A stretch of DNA of 64,000 nucleotides from Sphingomonas sp. IBVSS2. GTDB taxonomy: Bacteria; Pseudomonadota; Alphaproteobacteria; Sphingomonadales; Sphingomonadaceae. Every line of letters begins with the position of its first letter. Position 1 is the stretch's first letter. The translations under genes were made by a program, and so were the position numbers. The notes beneath the pieces were generated by a model. That model searched no databases. It was not told where the DNA came from and saw nothing but the letters and a program-made list of their open reading frames with translations. The DNA lies in contig NZ_NFUR01000006.1 in NCBI RefSeq assembly GCF_002127225.1, positions 124,001-188,000 on the forward strand, given 5' to 3'. Of the stretch, positions 25,831 through 35,048 are shown in pieces.

Positions 25831-26240
25831 TCGAACATCGCCCCCGCACCCCGACCCTCTCCCGGCCGCCTCAGCGCGTTCCTGAATGGTTCTTGTAACC
25901 CAAGTCCGTCAAGCGCGACGCGATGATAAGTGTTGGCGGAAGTTCTGCTTTATGATCCATTACGGCGCGAGCGGGCGGGCGCTAGATGGCCGGCAGCCCT
26001 CCGGCGATGCCTATCGCGGCGGATGGAGCTTGCACGGGGGCCGTTTTGGGGGCGGACTCGATCGGTCCCGTAATAAAAATATTAATATTGAAGGCGTTGC
26101 TTGAATGGCGCCGGTGCTCTCTGTGTCAGCAAAGCGCCCCAATTCTGGTCGTTCGGCGATGGCGGTTCATCGCCTCAAAGCCGACGTTATTTCAGGCCGT
26201 TGCCCAGCAACGCGAGTATCACGAGATTAGCAATCGCTCG
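25831..26240. promoter_or_regulatory. Intergenic region upstream of res
   Basis: 410 bases without a credible gene. It contains a perfect 12-bp palindrome AATATTAATATT at 26078-26089 in an A+T-rich patch. The region must hold the res promoter and the end of the ADP-ribosyltransferase-like gene transcript. Confidence 0.45.
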
Positions 26241-27014
26241 TTACCAATGATCATAAAGGTCGAGATCGATCTCATGGTGCGGACCGACCTTCTCATTGCG
26301 GATGACCCGAAATGCGCACCCCAGCGGTAAGATTGCTTCGTCCTCTTCTGGAAACTGAGAGTAGCGCGCTATCAAGCGTGGGGCGCGTTTTCCGTGCATT
26401 GAAATCCCGCTTTTTGGTTGAATGCGGAAAGTGACGTTTCCATCAAGGCAGGCATCGATACGCGTCGAGACCGATGTAAAGCTTGCCCAGACGAATTGCT
26501 GCCCGGGTATATATTTTTCTATCGTCTCAATAACGAAAGCTGCGCCTCGGAAGGTGACGCCGAGATGCTCTGGTTCATTTCGAATGATGGCATTGAGATG
26601 CGCAATCCACGGAACCAAAGGATGTGCACTCACATCTTCGCCATGATGGCCTTTGCGTAAGAGCGCGTTGACCTGATAATAAAGGCTACACTCCTCGGTG
26701 TATTGGCCAATGAGACAAGCGTTCATCGCTAATTCATCACTACACGCCTTGACATCTCCTCCTTGACGAACGAAGCCTGCGGCCTTGAGGCCGCTCGCGA
26801 TGAGGTCTCGCACAGCAGGAAAATGCTCTTCAGCCGTGTAAGGTTTCTTTCCATCTAGCTCCAGATGGAAATGAAGCGTGTGTGCCGCCCAATAAGCGAG
26901 GCCATGCTTTTCGACTACGCCATCGAGTAAGAAATTTTCACACTCATATATTTCTAGGTTCTCGCTCAGGGTAAGGAATTCGCTGATTGGAGAACTAGAC
27001 AGTCGATCACGCAA
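26241..27014 (-). CDS. Putative ADP-ribosyltransferase (R-S-E class fold)
   Basis: 257 residues from the TTG at 27014, chosen because GAGGAG lies seven bases upstream; a GTG at 27029 would add five residues. The C-terminal half shows the R-S-E layout of arginine-type ADP-ribosyltransferases: VTFRGAAF (Arg156), a FVWASFTSVS strand (177-183 holds the Ser-Thr-Ser-like part), and PEEDEAILPLG (Glu224 and Glu226, the ExE pair followed by ILP). The N-terminal half is helical and unrecognised. No signal peptide is present. It lies 157 bases after a PD-(D/E)XK gene in a defence island, so it may be an abortive-infection effector; no antitoxin gene is adjacent. The assignment rests on motif order only. 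Confidence 0.6.
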   Translation of the reverse strand: MRDRLSSSPISEFLTLSENLEIYECENFLLDGVVEKHGLAYWAAHTLHFHLELDGKKPYTAEEHFPAVRDLIASGLKAAGFVRQGGDVKACSDELAMNACLIGQYTEECSLYYQVNALLRKGHHGEDVSAHPLVPWIAHLNAIIRNEPEHLGVTFRGAAFVIETIEKYIPGQQFVWASFTSVSTRIDACLDGNVTFRIQPKSGISMHGKRAPRLIARYSQFPEEDEAILPLGCAFRVIRNEKVGPHHEIDLDLYDHW

Positions 27015-27171
27015 AGAGGCACTCCTCACCTAGAAACCCTTGATGCGCCTCAGTCTAAGTCGTTTCTTTCGATTTCACGACGCTCCGGCAATGGCCGTCA
27101 AACTACGTGCCAGTGAGCTGCGGGTTGACTACCAAAGGTACCTCGCACTCAACTACCTTGTAGTCGTGATC

Positions 27172-27915
27172 TCACTCTTGGCCGATGTCTCCGGTTTCTG
27201 GAGAGTTTCCGCGAAGCCAGAGATGCCAGATCGCGATGTCGCCCGGGGTGCTGCCACCGATTTCGCTCGGGTAGAAAAAAGGCCGTCCATGGCTGGAGGA
27301 GGCGGTTGGAAGCGAGGCTCCCGGGCTCGCAATCGGCAGCTCGCGCGTGTGCCAAGGATCTGTGTTGCCGGACATCGACCGTTCCAGCAACGGCGTCAGG
27401 TGGGCTTCTAGCGTGGAATCGTCACGGACATAGGCGATCATCACCGCCTCGCGATTGGCCCAAGCATACTGCCCCTCGACGAAACGGGCGAGTCCATTCC
27501 TGCAATATAGGTCGGCGCCTTTGGAGGTGGACCGGTCGATGAGCTTGCATTCCACGACGATGGGGAAGGAAGGATGGCGGCCTGTGAGAAATATGGAAAG
27601 ATCAGGGCGCCGCTCGAGATGGGCGCCGTCGAAGCTGATGCTTTCCACCCCTCTCGCTACCGTTGATACCAGCTGGGTCCAGAGTGGATCACTAGATCGC
27701 AGATTGTTGAGTCTCGCGGCGAGCATCATGTTGATTTCGGCCTCATCGAGATCCAGCGACGTCGGCTGGTCTCGCATCAGGTCGAGCCAGACGCGGGTCA
27801 CGGTCTCGAGAATGATATCGAGTTGTTCTGCCCCGACGGCGGCAAGCGGCAGTTTTTGGCCCGCGGTCAGTTCGGTCACGAGGTCCGGGCGGGGGCTGAG
27901 TACGGTACCCGTCAC
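27172..27915 (-). CDS. PD-(D/E)XK nuclease-like protein paired with the N6-methyltransferase
   Basis: 247 residues. The nuclease core is RRPDLSIFL (Asp105), VVECKLID (Glu122, Lys124) and RFVEGQYAWA (Gln149), the D-ExK-Q pattern of restriction-type nucleases. The N-terminal 90 residues are helical. It overlaps the large methyltransferase gene by four bases (27912-27915), so the two form a translationally coupled pair. The likely role is cleavage of DNA lacking the partner's methylation; it lacks any motor domain of its own. The pair does not match a named type with certainty. Confidence 0.75.
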   Translation of the reverse strand: MTGTVLSPRPDLVTELTAGQKLPLAAVGAEQLDIILETVTRVWLDLMRDQPTSLDLDEAEINMMLAARLNNLRSSDPLWTQLVSTVARGVESISFDGAHLERRPDLSIFLTGRHPSFPIVVECKLIDRSTSKGADLYCRNGLARFVEGQYAWANREAVMIAYVRDDSTLEAHLTPLLERSMSGNTDPWHTRELPIASPGASLPTASSSHGRPFFYPSEIGGSTPGDIAIWHLWLRGNSPETGDIGQE

Positions 27916-30900
27916 CGGGGCGTCGTTCCGGACAGAAAGGGCATATGATCCCAGACGAGCCGCCGCGCGACAAGGCGCGCTTGGCTCTCCGACCAGTAGC
28001 GCGCCTGGTTGAGGCGGCCGACGACGAGTCGGTTCGCATCTTGCGATGCATAAATGATCTCGGTCGCCGATAGCTGATCAGCGGCCGCGATCACCTCCGT
28101 CCAGGCTAGGTTCCCCGACTGAAGCGAACCAGCCAGTTCCAATGCTACGAAGCGCCAGGGAGACAAGAGCGGAGTTTCCAGTATCTTCACGGTGAACTCA
28201 CGGCCGTAGCGTATGCCCCACGGCCCGAGGTCGCGGGCCAGCCGATCGACGAACCCGCCAAGTTCTAGGGGCGTCGCCGGTTCCTGCGCGGCTTTCACAT
28301 TCGCGGCGAACGGGAGCCGGAAGCGAAGCGTGTCCTCGATGACAGCCAGATCATCCGCATCGAGACCATAAAGTTGGGCCACCCAGAGATCGACCGCCGC
28401 CCATCCTGCGTCCGTCTCGCGTTGCGCAAGAGTGTCGAACAATCGAGATAGGTGGAGCCTATCCTGGGATCCGAGGCATTCGAACCTGGGCAGAGGGATC
28501 TCGTCGAGAACGAATTTCTCCACTACCTCGCGTTCGAAACCGAAGCGCCCGCTCGTGATCAGAGCGTGCCACAATGCAATGCGGCTGCAGAGGATCAGGG
28601 AAAGATATTTGGCTAGGTCGCTATCGTCTGGATGATTATGGGTGCTGTAGCCGTGAAAGCTCTGGTTGAAGACGACGTCGCCGAGTGAGATCGTAGCCTT
28701 GATCCGCCCGTGCCGGACGGGAGGAGATTCTGCGACCAGCAATAGCGGTCCAGTGAATAGCGAAATCGGACGCGGGTCGTGTATCCGGTTCGCGGAGAAC
28801 CGGTCAAAAGGCGAAACGTCGAGAAGGAGGCTGAGGTCGGCGCCCTTCGGAAGCTCGGGCAGGTGATGGAGGTAGGCGGCGGATGCTCCCGGCTCCTCCT
28901 CGCCCTTGCGGATGCGGCTACTTTTCCTGAGGCGCTGGTAGCCATTGCCCATGTTGCGCGGGCGCCCCTTCTCGGCGCCAAACAGTTCTGCCCAGTAATC
29001 GCGAAGCGTGGGCAGGCCCTTGCTGGCGATGCGATCGTACAACTCGAGGTCGAGCCTGGATCCGCGAAACAGAATCTTGAGAAGCTCGGGGCGGGCCCTG
29101 ACATCGCGATTGGGCAGCACCTCGGCATTCGCTGCATCGACGCGCCAGTCTCCGCTGGCATTGAGCGGGCCCTCGAGATGGGGGCTTGTGAAGCGGAAAC
29201 CCGCTCCGGGCGGAGGGGCTGTATTACGGGCGAAGAGTATGCAGAATGGAGCGGTGATTTCAGGCCAGACGCGGGTACGCCTCAGTTCGGTGCCATTCAC
29301 GATGCCCGTAACATCAAGGGATGCGAGCAGCGCATTGCGCGCGTCGGGCATGGTCTCGCCGCGCTGGAATAACAGGCGGGCGTGGAGGGCGAAAGCGATC
29401 TGGCCGCCGGGGCGCGCCCATTCCATCGCGCGCCAGACGAAGGGAAGATCCAGAACCTCATTCGGTATCGGAGCGGCGAGTGCCGGTTCGCCCGAGCGCT
29501 GACGAGCGAGTCGCCGAACTCTTTCCTGAAGATTCGACCAGTTCGTGAGGCGCGTCGCCGTTGCCCACGGCGGGTTGCCGATGACGAGATCGTACCGGCC
29601 TTCATGTTCGGCCCCGACGGTATCGCCGAGGCTACCGAGCCCCTTGGGTTGTTCCGGGTCGTCGTCCGGGCCGGCGGTCAGTGAACCGACATTGCGAAGC
29701 ACATTTGGCCGCAGATCGTCGAACCGTAATTTTTCGATCGGTTCGGGATTGGGATCAAGCTCGATCGAGATCAGATACAGGCCAAGTGCAGCAAAACGAA
29801 GCGCCGCTTCGTTGATATCGAACCCGGTGATCTGACCGTACAGGATCTCGCGTAATATCTTCGTGTCGGGACGTGAGCCGTCACTGCGCCAACGCTCGGC
29901 AACGAGTTGCCGGAACGCGGTCAGCAAGAACACCCCGGCGCCGGCCGACGGATCGAGCACTTTCACGCCATGCGTTTCGCCTTCGCGAGCCAGCGCGCCA
30001 AACGCCGCACGCACCATGAGGTCCGCTATATGGCGAGGCGTGTAATAGCCGCCTTCGTTGCGCTGGGTCTCGGGATCGCGATGGCTGAGATATCGCTCAT
30101 AGGCCTGGCTGAGAACGCCTACTGGAATATGGGCGAAGTCGAGCTGGTCCCATTTCTCGTGCCATCCGATATGGAGCTGATTACCAGTCGCCCGTCGCAA
30201 GATGCTCCCAAGAATCCGGAACGCGTCGGATGGGAGCGAGCCGATCGTCTCAGAAGCGAGGGGAAGAAAATCGCCGTTGAAGGTTGCGTCGAGCCAGGCT
30301 GAGGCTGCCACCGCGCTTGCCGGTTCGTCGAAAAGGGCTGCCGCATCGCCATTTGCCAGCGCGGTGACCGCAAGAGGCAACATCTCCCGGTCCGCGAGGA
30401 AGCGGAGAAAGAGCGCCCGCCCGACGAGTGAGATCGCGTCGCCGCTCGCGACGTCCAGCCTGTCGAGATCATCCAGCGCTCCCGTGAGAAGCCGCAGGAC
30501 GACCTCGCCGATCCAGCGGCGGCTCGCTGACAATCTCGGACGAATGTTGCCAAGATGGGGAATGACGATCTGTTCGTCGATCCCGAGGTCGCCGAGAGCC
30601 AGTCGCGCGCTTTCGGCCGGGCCATCGAGTGCGATGTCGTAGACGGTGAGCCTTCCGGCATCAACAACGACGAGATAGGGCGTGTCGCCTCGCATAGCGA
30701 GCACTCGGCGAATGCGCGCCAGCTGGTCGGCATTGATCGCGACGGAAGCGCCATCGACGAGAAAGAATAGCGGACGATCATGCCACTCGTAGACACCAAT
30801 CAGCGGAGCCAGATCTGAATCCTCGGCCGAGCGCGCTGCGGTTATCGTCGCATAGGGCAGCAGCGCGGGGCCATCGCAATCGATCGGAATCAGCGAATCC

Positions 30901-30944
30901 GGTTCGCCGCCGTATCGGCGCAATATCTGATCTAGGGCCGCCAT
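27912..30944 (-). CDS. Large N6-adenine DNA methyltransferase
   Basis: 1010 residues. Residues 1-135 resemble the N-terminal nuclease-like or regulatory part of type I/IIG proteins but without an obvious active site. The methyltransferase core runs from GGYYTPRHIADLM (298-310) through motif I VLDPSAGAGVFLL (329-341) to motif IV VIGNPPWAT (454-462), the gamma-class order of N6-adenine enzymes. The C-terminal 450 residues hold specificity-type segments (EIPLPRFECL, then LYGLDADDLAVIEDTL). The companion nuclease gene overlaps its stop, and darG ends 25 bases upstream, so darT-darG-methyltransferase-nuclease is likely one operon. Confidence 0.83.
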   Translation of the reverse strand: MAALDQILRRYGGEPDSLIPIDCDGPALLPYATITAARSAEDSDLAPLIGVYEWHDRPLFFLVDGASVAINADQLARIRRVLAMRGDTPYLVVVDAGRLTVYDIALDGPAESARLALGDLGIDEQIVIPHLGNIRPRLSASRRWIGEVVLRLLTGALDDLDRLDVASGDAISLVGRALFLRFLADREMLPLAVTALANGDAAALFDEPASAVAASAWLDATFNGDFLPLASETIGSLPSDAFRILGSILRRATGNQLHIGWHEKWDQLDFAHIPVGVLSQAYERYLSHRDPETQRNEGGYYTPRHIADLMVRAAFGALAREGETHGVKVLDPSAGAGVFLLTAFRQLVAERWRSDGSRPDTKILREILYGQITGFDINEAALRFAALGLYLISIELDPNPEPIEKLRFDDLRPNVLRNVGSLTAGPDDDPEQPKGLGSLGDTVGAEHEGRYDLVIGNPPWATATRLTNWSNLQERVRRLARQRSGEPALAAPIPNEVLDLPFVWRAMEWARPGGQIAFALHARLLFQRGETMPDARNALLASLDVTGIVNGTELRRTRVWPEITAPFCILFARNTAPPPGAGFRFTSPHLEGPLNASGDWRVDAANAEVLPNRDVRARPELLKILFRGSRLDLELYDRIASKGLPTLRDYWAELFGAEKGRPRNMGNGYQRLRKSSRIRKGEEEPGASAAYLHHLPELPKGADLSLLLDVSPFDRFSANRIHDPRPISLFTGPLLLVAESPPVRHGRIKATISLGDVVFNQSFHGYSTHNHPDDSDLAKYLSLILCSRIALWHALITSGRFGFEREVVEKFVLDEIPLPRFECLGSQDRLHLSRLFDTLAQRETDAGWAAVDLWVAQLYGLDADDLAVIEDTLRFRLPFAANVKAAQEPATPLELGGFVDRLARDLGPWGIRYGREFTVKILETPLLSPWRFVALELAGSLQSGNLAWTEVIAAADQLSATEIIYASQDANRLVVGRLNQARYWSESQARLVARRLVWDHMPFLSGTTPR

Positions 30945-30969
30945 AGGATCAAACTTGTCAAGGGGCGGT

Positions 30970-32049
30970 TCAGTGGGCGACTGCGGCCGGAGGCGACAGT
31001 CGCCGCAGTGCCAGGTCGATCAGACGATCCTCGAAGATTGCTTCCTTACGGCGTGCGGCATCCGGGCCGCCCGGCCAGGCCTTGATGCCTTGGCGGATTG
31101 CCGGCAGCGTCGCCTCGACACCCTCGACCGCGATCAACCAGTCGATCGTCGCCAGCAATTCCATGCCGAGCGGTGACTCGAACCCGTCGATCAGCTGCGC
31201 CGTGGCCTCGAGCGCTGCCCTATAGGGCTTCGCTTCGTCCGTGGTGAAGTAGGCCTGCAGCTTGTCCTTCTTCTCGTCATTGAAACGGATGACGTCGAAA
31301 GGGCCTGCATCGTTGATGCGCTTGTCGCAGGCCAGATAGCTGCCATCGAGCGAGTTCAGAAGATGGCGCAGGTCATCGGCATAGGGGCCATAGCGATTGG
31401 CCGCGAAGTGCAGGTCGAGCGGGTCTTTCTCGGCAAGCCGCTTGGTCGCGGATTCGAGGAACCATGCGAGCTTCTGGACCTCGAGAAGCGTGCATTCGAT
31501 GCCGAGCACCCAATAGCGGCGCACAATCTCCGCGACCAATGCACGCGCGGGGGTGAGCTTCTCCACCCCGGCGCGCTTGGCGACATTCTGATATTTGGAC
31601 GTTGGCTCGAAGACGATAATCTCGACATCCGACAGATCTGTAAAAGCACGCTCGATCTCGGGCCTAACCTGATCCCATTCGAGCCCGCCATTGCCCGCGC
31701 CGAGCGGCGGAATCGCGATCGAGCGTACATGGTTGGTGGTGATGAACCGGTGCAGCTCCGAGAGCCCCGAGCGGATCCATTCGATCCGCGACGGGTGGCG
31801 CCAATGCTTCTTAGTCGAGAAGTTCACGATCCAGCGCGGACCAAACATGTCGCTGTTCTGGGTGACGAAGATCGAGCCGGGCTCCAGCGCGTCGTCCGCG
31901 CAAGCGCGCTCGTAGAGCTTCGCATTCTCCGGATACCTCTCCTTGAACATCAGTGCGATGCCCTTGCCCATCACGCCCACCGTGTTCACGGTATTTACTA
32001 GCGCATCAGCGGGCGCGTCGAGCAGATTGCCTGTGGTGTAACGAATCAT
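30970..32049 (-). CDS. darG: DarG antitoxin: macro-domain DNA ADP-ribosylglycohydrolase
   Basis: 359 residues from the ATG at 32049 that overlaps the darT stop (ATGA); this start gives MIRYTTGNLL as in known DarG. The macro domain fills about 1-155 (ADALVNTVNTVGVMGKGIAL with the Gly-rich ADP-ribose loop, then IPPLGAGNGGLEW). The C-terminal half (VQKLAWFLES, HFAANRYGPYADDLRHLL) is the DarT-binding part typical of full-length DarG. It removes ADP-ribose from thymidine in DNA and also holds DarT inactive. Gene order toxin-antitoxin is that of known darTG operons. Confidence 0.92.
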   Translation of the reverse strand: MIRYTTGNLLDAPADALVNTVNTVGVMGKGIALMFKERYPENAKLYERACADDALEPGSIFVTQNSDMFGPRWIVNFSTKKHWRHPSRIEWIRSGLSELHRFITTNHVRSIAIPPLGAGNGGLEWDQVRPEIERAFTDLSDVEIIVFEPTSKYQNVAKRAGVEKLTPARALVAEIVRRYWVLGIECTLLEVQKLAWFLESATKRLAEKDPLDLHFAANRYGPYADDLRHLLNSLDGSYLACDKRINDAGPFDVIRFNDEKKDKLQAYFTTDEAKPYRAALEATAQLIDGFESPLGMELLATIDWLIAVEGVEATLPAIRQGIKAWPGGPDAARRKEAIFEDRLIDLALRRLSPPAAVAH

Positions 32050-32693
32050 GGGAAATACCATCCGGGACGGGTGCGTGCCTTCACTTCTGTTCCGCCCGCC
32101 GTCAACTCGGCTGCGACGGATGCGGTGACCTTATCGCTGTAGCAGCCGATTCCGATCAACGCTTCGACCGGTACATGCGTGCGGACGAGTGCCTCCGCCT
32201 CGTAGCGCTCGAACTTCGACGGGTCATTGGGGTCGCGCTTGAAGTTGCGTGCCGCAAGCATTCCCCAGTCGATCCAACCCAAATCGTCGGGATTGGCGCT
32301 GAACTGAGCCGCCTGGAGATAGGCATGACGATCGGAGAATACAAACGGGAGGCCGAGCTCGCCCAAGCGAGAGATCGAGGAGACGAGGATCACGATATCC
32401 TCATTGTGCTGCTTCTCGATCCCCCCATAGCCCGTATGAATGTTATACATCATCGGTGAGTACGGCGTGAAGTAGAAAGGGACATAGTCGCTGAGGACGC
32501 CTCCATAAGCGAGCGGAAGCGCACGGTGCCGGCGTTTTCCAATCAATTCAGCATTGCCGATAGGCCGGAACGCCGGATCCTGCATCGGAGATGTAGCGCA
32601 GTGAATGCCGTTCGCTGTGAGCCAGGGAACATTGGCCCGGTGGGTAATCCGGAAGATGAGTGCTTTTTCCCGGTTGATCAGATCAGCAGACAT
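32046..32693 (-). CDS. darT: DarT toxin: DNA thymidine ADP-ribosyltransferase
   Basis: 215 residues from the ATG at 32693; upstream in-frame codons are not conserved-looking. Family motifs: NREKALIFRITH (7-18), NVPWLTANGIHC (21-32), ELIGKRR, DYVPFYFTPYSPMMYNIHTG (69-88), VFSDRHAY, and PSKFERYEAEALV with the catalytic Glu at 167. It matches the DarT2 type, which transfers ADP-ribose from NAD to thymidine in single-stranded DNA and blocks phage replication when DarG fails. It is the first gene of its operon; the 280 bases upstream up to the island end hold no other gene. Confidence 0.93.
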   Translation of the reverse strand: MSADLINREKALIFRITHRANVPWLTANGIHCATSPMQDPAFRPIGNAELIGKRRHRALPLAYGGVLSDYVPFYFTPYSPMMYNIHTGYGGIEKQHNEDIVILVSSISRLGELGLPFVFSDRHAYLQAAQFSANPDDLGWIDWGMLAARNFKRDPNDPSKFERYEAEALVRTHVPVEALIGIGCYSDKVTASVAAELTAGGTEVKARTRPGWYFP

Positions 32694-33167
32694 TGCGTTG
32701 GTGTAACAGATCGGGCGCCATCGTGAACCTCCCCGTAAGCCTATGAGATCCGCGGAGCTGGCGGCCGGCACGCCGAAACATCCTTAAGACAACAGTTTCG
32801 CGGCTGGTCGAGCTCATCATGTCCGATTTCGCGAGCCGGCCACTGAAAGCAATCAGACCGGGACCGGCCCAAGAACCGCTATTGGAACAGAGGTGGGGCC
32901 AATCCGGGGGCCGACAAAGCTCGGCGCAGAAAAATTTACTGTGAAATTAGTTACGTAGTTGCAACGCGCCGGTCCTCTTCTGGCACCATTTTTCCCGGGC
33001 TAAGTATGTCCGGGGGCGTCCAGCAAATGGCTGGTTTTACAGCATAAATCGACGGAAGCTCGCCGGCTAAAATTCCGGTGACGTCCGGCCAAGACCATCA
33101 ACAGCACATCATTTTGTTGGTGCCTCTTTTGTCCCGGATCGACCCGGCTTTGCTGGGAAGAAACGAC
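32694..33167. other. Island right end and non-coding flank
   Basis: 474 bases without a gene. The first part must hold the darT promoter. The attachment-site copy lies at 32972-32990, and the segment after it leads to the integrase remnant starting at 33168. No other feature is seen. Confidence 0.5.
32972..32990 (+). repeat. Island attachment site, distal end
   Basis: GTCCTCTTCTGGCACCATT, identical to the tRNA-Leu 3' end at 6731-6750 except for one missing G. It marks the right end of a 26.2-kb island that begins at the tRNA. The bases before it (GCAACGCGCCG) do not continue the tRNA, as expected of the displaced copy. Confidence 0.75.
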
Positions 33168-33572
33168 ATGCTGACCTACATCCAGATCAACGCCGCAAAG
33201 CCTGCGACCAAGCCCTACCTCCTGCGCGATTCCCAAAGCCTGTACCTCCAGGTTAAGCCCAACGGCTTGAAGCTGTGGCGCATGAACTATCGCTTCCTCG
33301 ACAAGCAGAAGACCCTCCATCTGGGGAAGTGGCTTGAAGTCGGCCTCGCCGACGCGCGCGCCAAGCGCGACGAGGCAAGGCAGAAAGTCGCCGCCGGCTT
33401 CGATCCGGCGATCGAGAAGAAGCGCGTGCGCATCGCCGCGAAATATGCGGCAGCCAACACGTTCGAGCTGGTCGCCAAGGAATGGCTGGTGAAGTGCGAG
33501 CGCGATGGCCTGGCGCCGGTGACTGTCGAGAAGATCAGGTGGCTGCCGGCATCGCGTCAGGCGGCGATGTAG
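33168..33572 (+). pseudogene. Truncated P4-type integrase remnant
   Basis: 134 codons covering only the DUF4102 arm-binding domain (YLLRDSQSLYLQVKPNG, WRMNYRF, LHLGKW) and the start of the core-binding domain (TFELVAKEWL, VTVEKIRWL). The catalytic domain is missing. The last nine codons are antisense to the end of the halogenase gene on the other strand, so the break lies near 33545. It differs widely from the intact integrase at 6912, so it is not a copy of it but a trace of another element at the same tRNA site. Confidence 0.85.
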
Positions 33573-35038
33573 CCCTCCAGGAATTGCTGGTGCGCCGGCA
33601 TCCGCGCCACGGCGTCGGCGATGCCGGACCTCAGCGCACCCAGCGCGCTCCGCAATTCGCCCTCCACGATCATCCGGCCCATATGATGATGGCTGCCCGG
33701 CGCCAGCCGCTGGCCCAGCATCACCTGCACCCAGCTGTCGACCCGGAACAGGTCGTCCGACGCCTGCCACGCGATCGCGCCGTCGCGAAAGGCGGCGATC
33801 CGCTCGGCGAGGCTGTCGGGGATCGCCATCGTCCGGCACCGGTCCCAGAAGCCGCCGTCGGCGCGCTGGTTCAGGTGATAATGGAGGATGATGAAATCGC
33901 GGATCCGTTCGATCTCGACGCGGCCGAGCGCATTGAAGCGCGCCGCCACGCCTTCGCCGATCCCGCCAAAGGGGAAGAGCTGCACCAGCCGGGTGACCGC
34001 GATCATGATCAGGTGGATGCTCGTCGATTCGAGCGGCTCGACGAAGCCGCTCGCCAGGCCGAGCGCGATCACGTTCCGATCCCATAGCTTGCGCCGGCGC
34101 CCGGCCTTGAAGCGGATGATGCGCGGCTCGATCAGCCTCTCGCCCTCGATCCGGGCATCGAGCAGCGCGCGGGCGCCATCGTCGTCGAGGAAATCGCTGG
34201 CATAGACCAGCCCGTTGCCGACGCGGTGCTGGAGCGGAATGCGCCATTGCCAGCCGGCCCGGTGCGCGGCGGCGCGGGTATAGGGAAGCGCGGGCCCGGT
34301 CGACGCCGTCTGCACCGCGATCGCGCTGTCGGTGGGGAGCCAATGGCCCCATTCCTCATAGCCCGCCCGCAGCGCCTGCTCGATCAGCAGGCCGCGGAAA
34401 CCCGTGCAGTCGAGGAACAGGTCGCCTTCGATCCGCGCACCCGAAGCCAGGCGGAGCGCCGTGACGAAGCCGGTCTCCGGATGCTGCTCGACGGCGTCGA
34501 TCCTGCCTTCGATGCGGCGCACGCCCAGCGGCTCGGCGAAATCGCGCAGGAAACGCGCATAGAGTCCGGCATCGAGGTGATAGGCATAGTTGATGTGCCC
34601 CTGTTCGGGGATGGCGAAGCGGCCGGCCCGCGCCGCCTGCAGCTCGAAGCAATAGTCACCCAGGTCGCCGCCCCAGCCTTCCGCGCGCGCCTCCAGCCAG
34701 AAATGGTGAAAATCGCCCATCCAGGTCGATTTGCCGATCTGTCCGAAGCTGTGGATGTAGCGATCACCCTCCCGCGCCCAATCCTCGAACGCGATGCCGA
34801 GCTTGAAGGTCGAGCGTGTGTCGCGCAGGAAGGCGCGCTCGTCGATGCCGAGCAGCTGGTGGAAGGTGCGTGCGGTGGGGATGGTGCTCTCGCCGACGCC
34901 GATCGTGCCGATCTCGTCGCTCTCGACCAGGGCGATGTCGAGCAGCGGCCCGAGCAGCTTGGCGAGCGCGGCCGCCGCGATCCAGCCCGCGGTGCCGCCG
35001 CCCGCGATCACGACCCGCCGGATCGGTGCCTGGTCCAT
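33557..35038 (-). CDS. FAD-dependent tryptophan halogenase-family protein
   Basis: 493 residues from the ATG at 35038, preferred over the ATG six bases upstream because AGGGGG then lies six bases away. The FAD motif GGGTAGWIAA near the N-terminus, the active-site lysine context STFKLGIAF, and the halogenase signature WQWRIPL (WxWxIP) are all present. Family enzymes use FADH2, oxygen and chloride to chlorinate; in sphingomonads and Caulobacter relatives such genes beside TonB receptors have unproven roles in carbohydrate use. The gene is the last of a four-gene operon (receptor, SapC, cupin, halogenase). Its 3' end abuts a deletion junction with an integrase remnant. Confidence 0.88.
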   Translation of the reverse strand: MDQAPIRRVVIAGGGTAGWIAAAALAKLLGPLLDIALVESDEIGTIGVGESTIPTARTFHQLLGIDERAFLRDTRSTFKLGIAFEDWAREGDRYIHSFGQIGKSTWMGDFHHFWLEARAEGWGGDLGDYCFELQAARAGRFAIPEQGHINYAYHLDAGLYARFLRDFAEPLGVRRIEGRIDAVEQHPETGFVTALRLASGARIEGDLFLDCTGFRGLLIEQALRAGYEEWGHWLPTDSAIAVQTASTGPALPYTRAAAHRAGWQWRIPLQHRVGNGLVYASDFLDDDGARALLDARIEGERLIEPRIIRFKAGRRRKLWDRNVIALGLASGFVEPLESTSIHLIMIAVTRLVQLFPFGGIGEGVAARFNALGRVEIERIRDFIILHYHLNQRADGGFWDRCRTMAIPDSLAERIAAFRDGAIAWQASDDLFRVDSWVQVMLGQRLAPGSHHHMGRMIVEGELRSALGALRSGIADAVARMPAHQQFLEGYIAA

Positions 35039-35048
35039 TCCCATCCCC

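Noticed and set aside
27172..30944. BREX or DISARM system
   Set aside because: No PglZ, BrxC/BrxL, DrmA or DrmB-like gene is nearby; only a methyltransferase and a small nuclease.
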